This document shows, piece by piece, positions 26,740 to 35,432 of a DNA stretch of 62,610 nucleotides. The translations under genes and the position numbers were made by a program. The notes beneath the pieces are model-generated. The model was given only the letters and a program-made list of their open reading frames with translations. It was not told where the DNA came from and made no database searches. Every line of letters starts with the position of its first letter. Position 1 is the first letter of the stretch. This DNA comes from Spirochaetota bacterium (GTDB lineage: Bacteria; Spirochaetota; UBA4802; UBA5550): positions 1 through 62,610 of the forward strand of contig JAJRXZ010000068.1 of the NCBI GenBank assembly GCA_024276015.1. The letters run 5' to 3'.

Positions 26740-27740
26740 TATTTTACCTCCACCCATCGTTCGAATTGCTGGTATTTTCGCTGTATATATGGGAATATTC
26801 CATCCGGCAAGGCAACAATGAATATAACAAGAAACATTCCGTAAAATACAATACGTAAACCTCCAAATTGCCTTAAGATTTCCGAAAGAGGCACAAGAAT
26901 AAAAGCCCCGAGAACAGGCCCTGCAAAAGTTCCTACGCCTCCCACAACAGAAGAAGCAATGGGTAAAATGGAATAATCAAGTGCAAACACAGGCATTCCC
27001 ACAAAGAGATATACATGCGTAATAAAGGCCCCGGCAAAACAACCCACCGCGCTTGCCATAAACAGAACAAATGCCTTATATATATTTATATTAATACCGG
27101 AACTTTTCACAGACTGATCGTTATCATGAATACCCTTCAGAACAAGTCCGTAATCCGATGCCATAAAACGCCTAAAACCGAAAAGTACGATCAGCAAAAA
27201 AAGCAGGGGTAAATATAATTCCAGCCATGAATAGGGCAGTGATTGTAAACCGGTAAGACCTTCGGTTCCTCCGAAAATACGTGCAGCCTCAATAAGACGC
27301 TCAAAGAAAATAGGCAGTATCAGGGTTGTCATTGAGAAATATATCCCCCTTAATCTTACCAGAGGCATAAGAATAACCGTACAGAAAAGTCCTCCTGCGA
27401 TCATTGCAAAGGGGATTGTCAAAAAGGGATGCCATCCGAAATAATGATTCATTGTTCCTGCAAAATATGCTCCGATCCCGAAGAATAAACTCTGCCCCAG
27501 GGAGATCATTCCGGTCTGATTGAGCATATCCCAGCTGAGGGAGAGAATTCCGAAAACTGCAACGGAAAGAAGGACCCTCTGCCAGTAGGGGCTTAAAAAA
27601 ATTGCAAGAAAAAGTATGATCACTATTGGAAGTACTCTCGGTGACGAAAGATAAAGCATCTCTCTCCAGGAACTTAGAGCAAAAATATCATCGGAACGTA
27701 CTTTTATGCCTCGATCAATTCTCTCTTTTCTCTTTGCCAT
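26739..27740 (-). CDS. livM: branched-chain-type ABC permease, LivM family (importer 2)
   Basis: A 333-aa inner-membrane permease with about nine hydrophobic segments, the motif QTGMISLGQSLFFGIGAYF (about 76) and the late GGVGTFAGPVLGAFIL. The ATG at 27740 overlaps the LivH stop as TAATG; the longer open frame up to 27839 only covers the end of livH. An N-terminal basic stretch of about 20 residues precedes the first membrane segment. Confidence 0.92.
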   Translation of the reverse strand: MAKRKERIDRGIKVRSDDIFALSSWREMLYLSSPRVLPIVIILFLAIFLSPYWQRVLLSVAVFGILSLSWDMLNQTGMISLGQSLFFGIGAYFAGTMNHYFGWHPFLTIPFAMIAGGLFCTVILMPLVRLRGIYFSMTTLILPIFFERLIEAARIFGGTEGLTGLQSLPYSWLELYLPLLFLLIVLFGFRRFMASDYGLVLKGIHDNDQSVKSSGININIYKAFVLFMASAVGCFAGAFITHVYLFVGMPVFALDYSILPIASSVVGGVGTFAGPVLGAFILVPLSEILRQFGGLRIVFYGMFLVIFIVALPDGIFPYIQRKYQQFERWVEVK

Positions 27741-28612
27741 TATACTCTCTCTTCCAGTTCTTTCTGTTTTCCAAATAATCCGGACGGTTTCAAGGCCAGC
27801 ACTGCCAGTATTATCAATGGAGGAACAAACATAACCCACTGCGTATCAATATATGCTGATGTGAAAGTTTGCAAGTATCCTATTATAAAGGCCGCAATGA
27901 TCAGTCCTCCTGTTGAACCCAGTCCGCCAACTATGCTTACTGCAAGGGCATTGATCAAAACCACATATCCCTGCTCAATGGAAATTGTGCCCAGAGGAAA
28001 TATTGCTACAGCAGAAATAGCGGCAATAGTGGAACCGAATGCGACACTGAGAGTTGCTATGAAGTCCGAATCAATGCCAAGAGTAAGTGCCGTATATTCA
28101 TCCTGAGCGATGCCTCTGAAAGCAAGCCCGATTTTAGTATGGTGAGTGAAAAACCATATTCCCCCTGCAAGAGCAATTCCTATAATAACGATCATAACTC
28201 GCTGGATCGATACGGTTACTACAAAGAGGTTAATACTTCCTTCAAACATAACAGGCAGAGTGTACTCAAATCCGTAAAATCCGAGATATCTGAAAAGTTC
28301 CAGTACGGCAAGTCCGATCCCAAAAGTGGCAATTACTTCGGAAAGCTCAATGCCTCTGACTCTCTGTAATATGAAACGGTATATTAAAGCTCCGAAAAGA
28401 GAAGTGGCTGCAATTGAAAGTAATATTGAAACGATGTAAGGCAGTTTCACAATATTAATAAAGATCCATGCGGTCAGCCCTGCAAAAACATAAAGTCCGC
28501 CATAGGCAAAATTTGCTACTCCGCTGATCCCAAAGGTTAGATTAAAGCCAAGAGCGACAAGAGCAAGAATGATACTGTTAATAAAACCGAGTACAATAGT
28601 GGATAAAAACAT
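27740..28612 (-). CDS. livH: branched-chain-type ABC permease, LivH family (importer 2)
   Basis: A 290-aa membrane subunit with the family motif GISGVANFAYGGLYVFAG (about 28-45) and the conserved SIVGGLGSTGGLIIAAFIIG near residue 230. AGGAAG lies upstream of the ATG. Separated by a 290-bp gap with a hairpin from its binding-protein gene, like importer 1. The two importers share little sequence at the subunit level, so they are not a recent duplication. Confidence 0.92.
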   Translation of the reverse strand: MFLSTIVLGFINSIILALVALGFNLTFGISGVANFAYGGLYVFAGLTAWIFINIVKLPYIVSILLSIAATSLFGALIYRFILQRVRGIELSEVIATFGIGLAVLELFRYLGFYGFEYTLPVMFEGSINLFVVTVSIQRVMIVIIGIALAGGIWFFTHHTKIGLAFRGIAQDEYTALTLGIDSDFIATLSVAFGSTIAAISAVAIFPLGTISIEQGYVVLINALAVSIVGGLGSTGGLIIAAFIIGYLQTFTSAYIDTQWVMFVPPLIILAVLALKPSGLFGKQKELEERV

Positions 28613-28827
28613 TTTTGTCTCTTCCTGATTTTACGGATTTATGTAAATTCTGTTTTGTGTAATTTTTTTTATCTTACATAACTCAAGTTAGGCTAATTTT
28701 ATCTGCTTTTTTCATACCGATCATTTCCGTCGCCTTGTTTTGTTATAAAAAAATCTATTATTCCGAAAAAAAACAGATAAAATCCGCTAATCTGCTCATT
28801 ATATTATATAAAAAACGCCATAGAGAA

Positions 28828-28880
28828 GCGGGTAATATATGTTAAATTAAATCTTCAATGGAGATCTATTATATACCCGC
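28828..28880 (-). other. hairpin between livK and livH of importer 2
   Basis: GCGGGTA and TACCCGC (28828-28834 and 28874-28880) form a perfect 7-bp stem, extendable by A-T pairs with small bulges. On the - strand the stem is followed about 13 bases later by GGCGTTTTTT. It may be a leaky terminator or an mRNA-end stabiliser between the binding-protein and permease genes. Confidence 0.45.
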
Positions 28881-28902
28881 AACTCTATCTTAAACTTTTT
28901 TA

Positions 28903-30180
28903 TTATTTCCCGATTTTTACCCAGGACGGTAATGAAATTTTGTCTTCAAGCAGAACCGGAGGATAAAAGATCTTACGTTTGCCGTCATTTTTCCACTGGA
29001 AAAAAGCCGCAACTGCTGTTTTAGCAGGATCAAGACCATAGATCACCTGATGGCCGGAATCGAATTTTATACGGCCCATAACGCCTTTTCTGTCTGTTTT
29101 CTCCAGTTCAGCAACGATTTTGTCCGCATCGGTTGAATTAGCTCTTTCAATTGCTTCTTTCAGGATATAAACCGATTCATAGGAGGGAGCAGGGCCGTGG
29201 CCTGCCTGAATATTTTTCCCGTATTTTGCCCTGTAGGCGTCATAGAATTTTTTTGCAGGCGCATATTTATCGGAGGGGATATTGCCAAGTTCGAAGATAG
29301 CATTTAACAATCCGCCTATATTTTTATCAAAAGTCTTCCATGCCACTTCTCCTGCCATTGGAGAAATGAATCCGGCAATCAGTGACGGAACCTTCATGTT
29401 CTTCCACTGTTTGACCAGAATGCCGCTTTCAGGCATGTCAAAAGTAACAAAAAGAACTTCTGCGCCCGCGGTCTTTGCTTTTTTAAGAGCAGTTGAAAAA
29501 TCCTGCGACCCGGTTGGAAACTGTTCATGCCCGACCACGTTCCAGCCTGTCTTTTCAAAGTATTTTTTCTTCATTGCGTTTGCAGTTCCTCTGGCCCATG
29601 CAACATCCTGATTCATAAGAAAAACTTTGTTCACTCCGAATTCTTTTTTAAGAGTCTGCATTGTACCTCCAAGCAATTTTGCCCAGTAGATAACGTTCAG
29701 CGATACTCTGAAAATATACTTATACTTCTGCGGATCTTTTTTAATTTTTGCTTCACTTCCCGGAGTCATGGCAATGGTTCCAAGCATAGGAATTTTATGC
29801 TTCGCAATGATATCCATACTTGCCATAAGTGCTTCGGATCGGAATGGCCCCACAATCAATGATACGGGTTTCTTCTCAAGAATTATTTTTTCAATGCCGA
29901 GAAGAGCTTCCGGGACCCTGACACCCGGCAGACCGTCTCTTATGTCAATTTTTTCGATCTTAAAGGGTCTTTTAACTCCGCCGACGGTTACTCCGCCCGC
30001 TTTATTGATCTCATCTACAGCAAGCATTACGGCATTGTAAGATTCACTGCCTTCCAAAAGGCCCAACGATGTTGGCAACCCTATTACAATGGGATTGCCG
30101 GAATCTTTCTTTTTCCCGCAATTCATAAAGCCGAATGATAACAGTACAGCAAAAAAGATTAAAAATATTTTTTTCCTCAT
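28903..30180 (-). CDS. branched-chain-type ABC transporter substrate-binding lipoprotein (importer 2)
   Basis: A 425-aa LivK-family binding protein with a lipoprotein signal ending GFMNC, so it is probably anchored to a membrane by its N-terminal Cys. The fold shows IVIGLPTSLGLLEGSESYNAV-like N-terminal strand and helix (read in parts) and a mid-region KVFLMNQDVAWARG. Start ATG at 30180 (MRKKIFLIFF) follows AAGGAG; the frame opens earlier at 30207 but that adds a charged stretch before the signal peptide. Expressed from a consensus promoter at 30300-30328. Ligand unknown. Confidence 0.9.
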   Translation of the reverse strand: MRKKIFLIFFAVLLSFGFMNCGKKKDSGNPIVIGLPTSLGLLEGSESYNAVMLAVDEINKAGGVTVGGVKRPFKIEKIDIRDGLPGVRVPEALLGIEKIILEKKPVSLIVGPFRSEALMASMDIIAKHKIPMLGTIAMTPGSEAKIKKDPQKYKYIFRVSLNVIYWAKLLGGTMQTLKKEFGVNKVFLMNQDVAWARGTANAMKKKYFEKTGWNVVGHEQFPTGSQDFSTALKKAKTAGAEVLFVTFDMPESGILVKQWKNMKVPSLIAGFISPMAGEVAWKTFDKNIGGLLNAIFELGNIPSDKYAPAKKFYDAYRAKYGKNIQAGHGPAPSYESVYILKEAIERANSTDADKIVAELEKTDRKGVMGRIKFDSGHQVIYGLDPAKTAVAAFFQWKNDGKRKIFYPPVLLEDKISLPSWVKIGK

Positions 30181-30267
30181 AATGCACTTCTCCTTTTTAT
30201 TTGTCATAATGCCGGAAAGGCACCAAATCTTAGATTAAGATAAACAAAATTGTAAACTCTTATAGAA

Positions 30268-30328
30268 TTTATGCTGAATTGCATAAATAAAATTATATAA
30301 TTGTATTTAATAATACGCATTTTGTCAA
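30268..30328 (-). promoter_or_regulatory. promoter of importer 2 with a palindrome near the transcription start
   Basis: On the - strand: -35 TTGACA (30328-30323), exactly 17 bp, -10 TACAAT (30305-30300), a near-perfect vegetative promoter. Just downstream, TTTATGC and GCATAAA (30268-30274 and 30281-30287) form an inverted repeat around 6 bp that could be an operator or leader hairpin. It differs from the TAGCTA operator, so importer 2 may be controlled separately. Confidence 0.7.
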
Positions 30329-30532
30329 TAAGAATCCTTTATCAATAGGTATAAAGCACTATTTTTTATAAATTTGTCATCATCTTAATGGATATTGTAT
30401 ATTTTTTTGTATTGATTTAACTACACCGAATTAAATGAATCGGTATATGATCTGATCAAGATTTTGTTCTCTGCTAAGGGATAAAATCGATGTTTTTTGG
30501 TATAAATATAATTCAAAAAAAATTTTTTTTTC

Positions 30533-30585
30533 TTTACATAAAAAACGGGTATTGCTACATTTTAGCTATATTTTAGCTAAAATGT
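30533..30585 (+). promoter_or_regulatory. promoter with perfect 12-bp-arm operator for the dehydrogenase/hydratase fusion gene
   Basis: -35 TTTACA (30533-30538), 17-bp spacer, -10 TACATT (30556-30561). Overlapping the -10 and running downstream is a perfect inverted repeat: ACATTTTAGCTA (30557-30568), 5-bp spacer, TAGCTAAAATGT (30574-30585). It is the best copy of the motif also found at 15634 and 17026. About ten bases after the repeat, ACGAAG resembles GCGAAG found after the site at 17043. Confidence 0.72.
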
Positions 30586-30671
30586 AACTCAACGAAGCAA
30601 ATAAGAAGCAATAATTAAAAAAATAATCGTATTTTAAAGAAAAGCGGAATAATAATAAAAATAAGGAGGTG

Positions 30672-30715
30672 CCGGTTGAAAAACCGGATCGTTTATTCTC
30701 CGGAAAAGAGAATAA
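30672..30715 (+). other. two tandem leader hairpins upstream of the fusion gene
   Basis: Downstream of the operator the leader holds two perfect stems: CCGGTT-GAAA-AACCGG (30672-30687), with a GNRA-type tetraloop, and TTATTCTC (30693-30700) with GAGAATAA (30708-30715) around a 7-nt loop. A strong ribosome site GGAGGT (30665-30670) sits directly before the first. The compact arrangement suggests RNA-level control of translation. Confidence 0.5.
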
Positions 30716-30753
30716 GTATGGAGAAAAACGATAAAAATGAAAATGAAAAATAA
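30676..30753 (+). CDS. possible 25-aa leader peptide overlapping the start of the fusion gene
   Basis: A TTG five bases after GGAGGT opens a 25-codon frame, rich in Lys, Glu and Asn, ending with TAA at 30751-30753, just inside the next gene (ATG 30737). The main gene itself has only a distant GGAG, so translation of this peptide could deliver ribosomes to it by coupling. No similarity is recognised, and the TTG lies within the first hairpin, so it may be chance. Confidence 0.3.
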   Translation: MKNRIVYSPEKRISMEKNDKNENEK

Positions 30754-32758
30754 TGATCTTAAAACAATTTCACATGTAGGGGTTATTGGCGCCGGAACAA
30801 TGGGTTCGGCTATAGCTCAGCATTTTTGCATGAAAAATCTCAATGTTATTCTCGTTGATGTTAATAGTGAAAGCCTCAACAGAGGGCGCAAATCTATTGA
30901 AGATTCTCTCAGCGAGGCGGTTCAGAGAAGGATCATGACTGAAGATGAAAAGAAGAACTGTATTGATAGAATTAATTTTACTGATAAATATGAAAATTTA
31001 ACTAATTGCCAGTATGTTGTTGAAGCTGTTTTTGAAGATTTTAATGTTAAAAAGTCGGTTTTCAGTAAAATAGAAGAAAATGTTTCTTCCGATTGTGTAA
31101 TCGCTTCCAACACATCGTCATTTCCTATTACTGAACTTGGCAAAGACCTGAAACATCAGGAAAGATTTCTTGGAATTCACTATTTCTATCATGCAGCAAA
31201 AAACAAACTTGTGGAAATAATTCCGGGTAAAGAGACTTCAGCTGATTTTACCCATTTTCTGAATAATTTCTATTTCTACTATGACAAGCTGCCAATAATT
31301 GTTAAAGATGTCCCCGGATTTGCAGTTAATCGTTTTTTTGTTCCCTGGTTAAACGAGGCAGTTCGTTTATTAGAAGAAGGCAGCGGTACTACAGCATCAA
31401 TTGATAAAATAGCCTGTGAAATCTTTAATGTGGGGATGGGGCCCTTTGCTCTTATGAATGCAACGGGTGTGCCCATAGCTATGCATGCGGCGCAGACTCT
31501 TGCAGATGCTTTCGGTCCCTTTTATGCTCCTGCTCAAAAACTCAAAGAACAGGTTGAGACAGGAAAATTATGGGAAATTAAAGAAGGGAACGGCAATACT
31601 TCTGAAGATATAGTAAAAGACAGACTTATAGGAGCAACTCTTGGAGTTGCTGCTCAAATGGTAAGTGAAGGTGTAACAACTGCTACTGATGCCGATCTTG
31701 GAGCCAGGATCGGTTTACGCTGGCCTATGGGGCCCTTTGAGATGATGAATAATATTGGCATAGAAGAAATAGTAAGTGCTGTTAAATCGGTTTTCACAAA
31801 ATGGGATCTTCCCGTACCTGAAATTTTTACAGATGTGGATAAAAAAGCCGGCTTCCAATGCGAATATGTACGAAAACATATTATTGGCAGCACTGCAATA
31901 ATTGAGTTCAACCGCCCCGACAGCATGAACGCACTTAATGAAGCCGTAATGTCTCAGCTTGCCGAATCTTTTGACAGCGCCGACAGTGAAAACAATATAG
32001 ATAAAATTATATTTTTCGGAAGAGGTAAAGCTTTTGTCGCCGGAGCTGATATCAAGTTTTTTGTTGATAATATTGACAAAAAACAGATTGATCAGATATA
32101 TAAATTTACCGATTTCGGACAAAAAGTCCTTCTTAAAATATCCGGATCTAAAAAAGATACTATTGCTTTTATTGACGGTCTGGCACTGGGCGGCGGCCTT
32201 GAGCTGGCTCTTGCGTGTAAATACAGGGTAGGGACCGGCAGAACAACTGTGGCATTCCCGGAAACGGGAATCGGTATTTACCCCGGACTTGGAGGCACTC
32301 AGCGTACACCAAGATTGATCGGAAAGGGGCCGGCAAAATTTCTTGTTGCTACAGGCCGTATGATCAATGCCGAAAAGGCTCTTGCAATGGGGCTTATTGA
32401 TGCAATAATTGAGAGGGTTGAAGGTATTGAAGAGATATCAAAGATTGAAATTCCGCAAAGAAAGGATATTGATAATTCATCCTTGCCGGAAAACGAATTT
32501 GAATCATTCAGCGGAACTTTAGATGACGACCTTTTTCAAAAGGATATTTATAAAAAATATGAGAAACAACTGAAAAGCAAAGCTCCTCTTGCCTTAAAAA
32601 AGGCAATGGAACTGATTGACGAAGGAGAAAATCTGAAACTTGAAGATGCGCTTCAGTTGGAACTGAATTCACTTGACTGGATATTTAATACTAAAGACGC
32701 GAGAGAAGGTCTGGGAAGTGTCCTCAGCAGGAAAAAACCTGCATATACCGGACAATAA
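30737..32758 (+). CDS. 3-hydroxyacyl-CoA dehydrogenase / enoyl-CoA hydratase fusion
   Basis: Bifunctional beta-oxidation enzyme: hydrates an enoyl-CoA and oxidises the 3-hydroxyacyl-CoA with NAD+. The 673-aa protein has the dehydrogenase first: GVIGAGTMGSAIAQH (about 14-28), SNTSSFPITEL, catalytic-His region GIHYFYHA and PGFAVNRFF. The hydratase follows from about residue 375, with oxyanion-hole and both catalytic Glu regions (GLALGGGLELALA, FPETGIGIYPGLGGTQR). This order is opposite to FadB/FadJ and is the form common in anaerobes and archaea. It could act on crotonyl-CoA made by glutaconyl-CoA decarboxylation. Shares the operator motif with that operon and ends in a clear terminator. Confidence 0.92.
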   Translation: MKMKNNDLKTISHVGVIGAGTMGSAIAQHFCMKNLNVILVDVNSESLNRGRKSIEDSLSEAVQRRIMTEDEKKNCIDRINFTDKYENLTNCQYVVEAVFEDFNVKKSVFSKIEENVSSDCVIASNTSSFPITELGKDLKHQERFLGIHYFYHAAKNKLVEIIPGKETSADFTHFLNNFYFYYDKLPIIVKDVPGFAVNRFFVPWLNEAVRLLEEGSGTTASIDKIACEIFNVGMGPFALMNATGVPIAMHAAQTLADAFGPFYAPAQKLKEQVETGKLWEIKEGNGNTSEDIVKDRLIGATLGVAAQMVSEGVTTATDADLGARIGLRWPMGPFEMMNNIGIEEIVSAVKSVFTKWDLPVPEIFTDVDKKAGFQCEYVRKHIIGSTAIIEFNRPDSMNALNEAVMSQLAESFDSADSENNIDKIIFFGRGKAFVAGADIKFFVDNIDKKQIDQIYKFTDFGQKVLLKISGSKKDTIAFIDGLALGGGLELALACKYRVGTGRTTVAFPETGIGIYPGLGGTQRTPRLIGKGPAKFLVATGRMINAEKALAMGLIDAIIERVEGIEEISKIEIPQRKDIDNSSLPENEFESFSGTLDDDLFQKDIYKKYEKQLKSKAPLALKKAMELIDEGENLKLEDALQLELNSLDWIFNTKDAREGLGSVLSRKKPAYTGQ

Positions 32759-32800
32759 TAGATTTGTTTCCAATTAAATTCTTTAGTTTAATCAATGCAG

Positions 32801-32830
32801 CCCGCCTTAACCGAGGCGGGTTTTTCTTTT
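32801..32830 (+). terminator. intrinsic terminator after the fusion gene
   Basis: CCCGCCT (32801-32807) pairs with AGGCGGG (32814-32820) around a 6-nt loop and is followed directly by TTTTTCTTTT. A textbook rho-independent terminator 43 bp after the stop codon, making the fusion gene a single-gene unit. Confidence 0.9.
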
Positions 32831-32942
32831 ATATTGTCATTGACAAAAATTATTCTATCTGAAAATGGATTAAATTTCAGAGTCAGTAATGCTCATATCA
32901 ATTTAATAAAGGAAATAAAGGAAAGATCAAACGAAAATTAAA

Positions 32943-33101
32943 ATGAAGAAACAGAATAGATACGGCTGCCAGGATTACCGCAGTGAAATGATTCTCCTTG
33001 GTCTTAGAAAAAAATTAAATGATAAGAATCTCTCCGATAATGAAAAAGCTCAATTGGAATCTCAGATAAAAGAGTTGGAAAAGAGTTTAAATCTGTCTTA
33101 A
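32943..33101 (+). CDS. small conserved-looking protein, 52 aa
   Basis: A short frame from ATG to TAA encoding a charged, helix-forming protein. It has an N-terminal YGCQDYRSEM segment and a C-terminal amphipathic coiled-coil-like stretch (LESQIKELEKSL). I recall similar stand-alone proteins of about 50 residues with the pattern YR.EM.LL.L...L....L in other anaerobes, but cannot name a family or function. GGAAAG lies rather far upstream (about 19 bases). Lies alone between a terminator and the next gene. Confidence 0.6.
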   Translation: MKKQNRYGCQDYRSEMILLGLRKKLNDKNLSDNEKAQLESQIKELEKSLNLS

Positions 33102-33137
33102 AGAACCCGTCTTTTAAAAGAATACTTCTATATTAAT

Positions 33138-33166
33138 TTGACTTTTTAAATCAAATGTGATAACTA
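33138..33166 (+). promoter_or_regulatory. probable promoter of the ABM-domain gene
   Basis: TTGACT (33138-33143), 17-bp spacer, TAACTA (33161-33166), preceded by TGTGA. It lies about 75 bp upstream of the start codon at 33239 and downstream of the 52-aa gene. The -10 match is moderate. Confidence 0.45.
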
Positions 33167-33238
33167 TTATGTAATATTAAAAATAAAGAGGCCTGAAAAA
33201 TTTGCTCTAAAAAAGTAAATGAATTTAAGGAGGGCGAA

Positions 33239-33526
33239 ATGGAAGTTAATGTTTTAATGACAAGGAAAGTAGCTCAGGAGATGCATTCCGAACTTAATCA
33301 TTATCTCCTTGAACTTCGTCGGGCAGCCAAAAAGCAGAAGGGTTACCTGGGAGGGAGTACATTTATAAATATCGAAGACAACAATGATGTACTGGTTATC
33401 AGTACATGGGCTTCTAAAGAGGACTGGTACAACTGGTATCATAATAATCATCGAAGGGAGATAATGGCCTGTGTTGATGCAATGCTTATTGAACCTACTA
33501 AATATAAAGTATACCGGAGTTTTTAA
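33239..33526 (+). CDS. antibiotic-biosynthesis-monooxygenase (ABM)-fold small protein
   Basis: A 95-aa protein with the dimeric alpha-beta barrel pattern of ABM/Dabb proteins: an N-terminal strand, a helix with QEMHSELNHYLLELRRAAKK, then GYLGGSTFINIEDNNDVLVISTW (read in parts) and a terminal WYNWYHNNHRREI helix. Members are small oxygenases or dimeric stress proteins; in an anaerobe the role is unclear. GGAGGGCGAA precedes the ATG. Single gene, before aspS. Confidence 0.75.
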   Translation: MEVNVLMTRKVAQEMHSELNHYLLELRRAAKKQKGYLGGSTFINIEDNNDVLVISTWASKEDWYNWYHNNHRREIMACVDAMLIEPTKYKVYRSF

Positions 33527-33652
33527 AAATACTCCCTAACAGAACCGACAAAAAATTAAATTATGTTAATTATTATTAATTCTTTTTCCTCTTGACAAAA
33601 ACATACTTTGTAAAAATGTGATTTCACAGCAAAAATTGGTAGTGAGGAATAG

Positions 33653-35425
33653 ATGTTTGAAGAGAGAGTTTATTGCGGAGATTTAAGTATTGATGATGCA
33701 GGGAAAGAAGTAACAATATCAGGATGGGTTGACAGAAACAGAGATCTTGGCGGCATAATATTTTTAGAGGTCAGAGATGTAACAGGTATAATGCAGGTTG
33801 TTTTTGATTCATCCAAATCGAAGGAAAATGCAGAAATTGCAGATAAAACAAGAAGCGAATATGTTATACTTGTAAAGGGAAAAATAAGAAAAAGAGCTGA
33901 AGATACAATAAATCCCAATATACCTACAGGCGATATTGAGATAGATGCTGATTCAATTGTCATTTTAAATAGGTCAAAAGTGCCTCCATTTCCCATAGAT
34001 ACCAGGGATACTATCAATGAAGAAATAAGCCTGAAGTATCGATTTCTCGATCTGCGCAGAGAGACATTAAAAGAAGCAATAATAAAAAGGCATTTGATGA
34101 TGCAGGCCGGCAGAAAGTACCTTGTTGACAGAAGATTTATTGAGATTGAAACTCCCGTGCTTAACAAATCCACTCCTGAAGGCGCCAGAGATTTTATCGT
34201 GCCAAGCCGAATTAACAGGGGACAATTTTACGCACTGCCTCAGTCTCCACAGTTGTTTAAACAGATCCTTATGGTATCCGGTTATGACAGATATTTTCAA
34301 ATTGTAAAATGTTTTCGCGATGAAGACCTGAGAAACGACAGACAACCGGAATTCACACAAATTGACCTTGAGATGTCCTTCTGCACTGAAGATATGGTAA
34401 TGGCTGTTATAGAAGGACTTTTAAAGGAAATAGTATCAGTGGTTCCGGGTAAAAATATAACCGTTCCCTTTGAAAGAATAACATATCATGAATCCCTTTC
34501 AAAATACGGAACTGACGCACCGGATACCCGCTTCGATCTTGAGCTTATTGAATGTACGGATATTTTTAAGAGATCGGAATTCAAAGTTTTCTCTACTGCT
34601 ATTGAGAAAGGCGGGATTGTTAAAGGGCTTGCCGTTCAGGATAAGGGCAAAATATCGAGAAAGATGATTGATGATTATACTGACCACGTGCGGATATACG
34701 GAGCCGGAGGGCTTCCCATGTTCAGGTATAAGGAAGGTAATTTTGAAGGCGGCATATCGAAATTTTTAAGCGATGACGAAAAAAGAGAAATAGTTAAAAG
34801 ATTTAAACTCAATGAACCGTCTGTTCTGTTTTTTTCCGTTGACAATGAAAATATTGTGAATTTTACTATGGCTAATATGCGAAAGAAGATAGCTGCCGAT
34901 CTCGGTTTGATCGATGAGGATAAATTAAATTTTTTATGGGTAACAGATTTCCCCTTATTTGAATATGACAGCGAGGCAAAGAGATTCCAGGCAAAGCATC
35001 ATCCTTTTACATCCCCCAGGACGGATCAAATCGATATGCTTGAAGAAGTGACTCCTGAAAATGTTGGAGAACTTAAATCGCAGGCCTATGATGTTGTATT
35101 AAACGGAGTCGAGATCGGAGGCGGGTCCATCAGGATAAGCGATCCCCTGGTTCAAAACAGAATATTTAATAAACTTGGCATTTCCGATGAAGAAGCAAAT
35201 GATAAATTTTCTTTTCTCTTAGAAGCTCTTAAATACGGCGCTCCGCCTCACGGCGGAATCGCCCTTGGTCTGGACAGAATATTAATGATTTTGTTAAAAA
35301 GAAATTCCATAAGAGATGTGATCCCCTTTCCCAAAACACAGAAAGGGCAGTGTCTTATGAGCGGAGCTCCTTCCGGAGTAGCTGATATACAGTTAAAAGA
35401 ACTTTCTATTAAGATTGTTGAGTAG
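33653..35425 (+). CDS. aspS: aspartyl-tRNA synthetase
   Basis: Charges tRNA-Asp with aspartate. The 590-aa length and domains are bacterial: N-terminal OB anticodon-binding domain (SGWVDRNRDLGGIIFLEVRD, residues about 25-44), class II core with motif 2 (CFRDEDLRNDRQPEFTQ, about 221), the large GAD insertion domain (about 290-430) and motif 3 (GLDRILM, about 541). Flipping-loop QSPQLFKQ is intact. A TTGACA lies at 33592 but without a convincing -10. Its 3' end is followed at once by phoH. Confidence 0.96.
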   Translation: MFEERVYCGDLSIDDAGKEVTISGWVDRNRDLGGIIFLEVRDVTGIMQVVFDSSKSKENAEIADKTRSEYVILVKGKIRKRAEDTINPNIPTGDIEIDADSIVILNRSKVPPFPIDTRDTINEEISLKYRFLDLRRETLKEAIIKRHLMMQAGRKYLVDRRFIEIETPVLNKSTPEGARDFIVPSRINRGQFYALPQSPQLFKQILMVSGYDRYFQIVKCFRDEDLRNDRQPEFTQIDLEMSFCTEDMVMAVIEGLLKEIVSVVPGKNITVPFERITYHESLSKYGTDAPDTRFDLELIECTDIFKRSEFKVFSTAIEKGGIVKGLAVQDKGKISRKMIDDYTDHVRIYGAGGLPMFRYKEGNFEGGISKFLSDDEKREIVKRFKLNEPSVLFFSVDNENIVNFTMANMRKKIAADLGLIDEDKLNFLWVTDFPLFEYDSEAKRFQAKHHPFTSPRTDQIDMLEEVTPENVGELKSQAYDVVLNGVEIGGGSIRISDPLVQNRIFNKLGISDEEANDKFSFLLEALKYGAPPHGGIALGLDRILMILLKRNSIRDVIPFPKTQKGQCLMSGAPSGVADIQLKELSIKIVE

Positions 35426-35432
35426 TAACTAT

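Noticed and set aside
33592-33622. Consensus promoter for aspS from TTGACA at 33592
   Set aside because: No acceptable -10 hexamer is found 15-19 bp downstream, so it is not listed as a feature.
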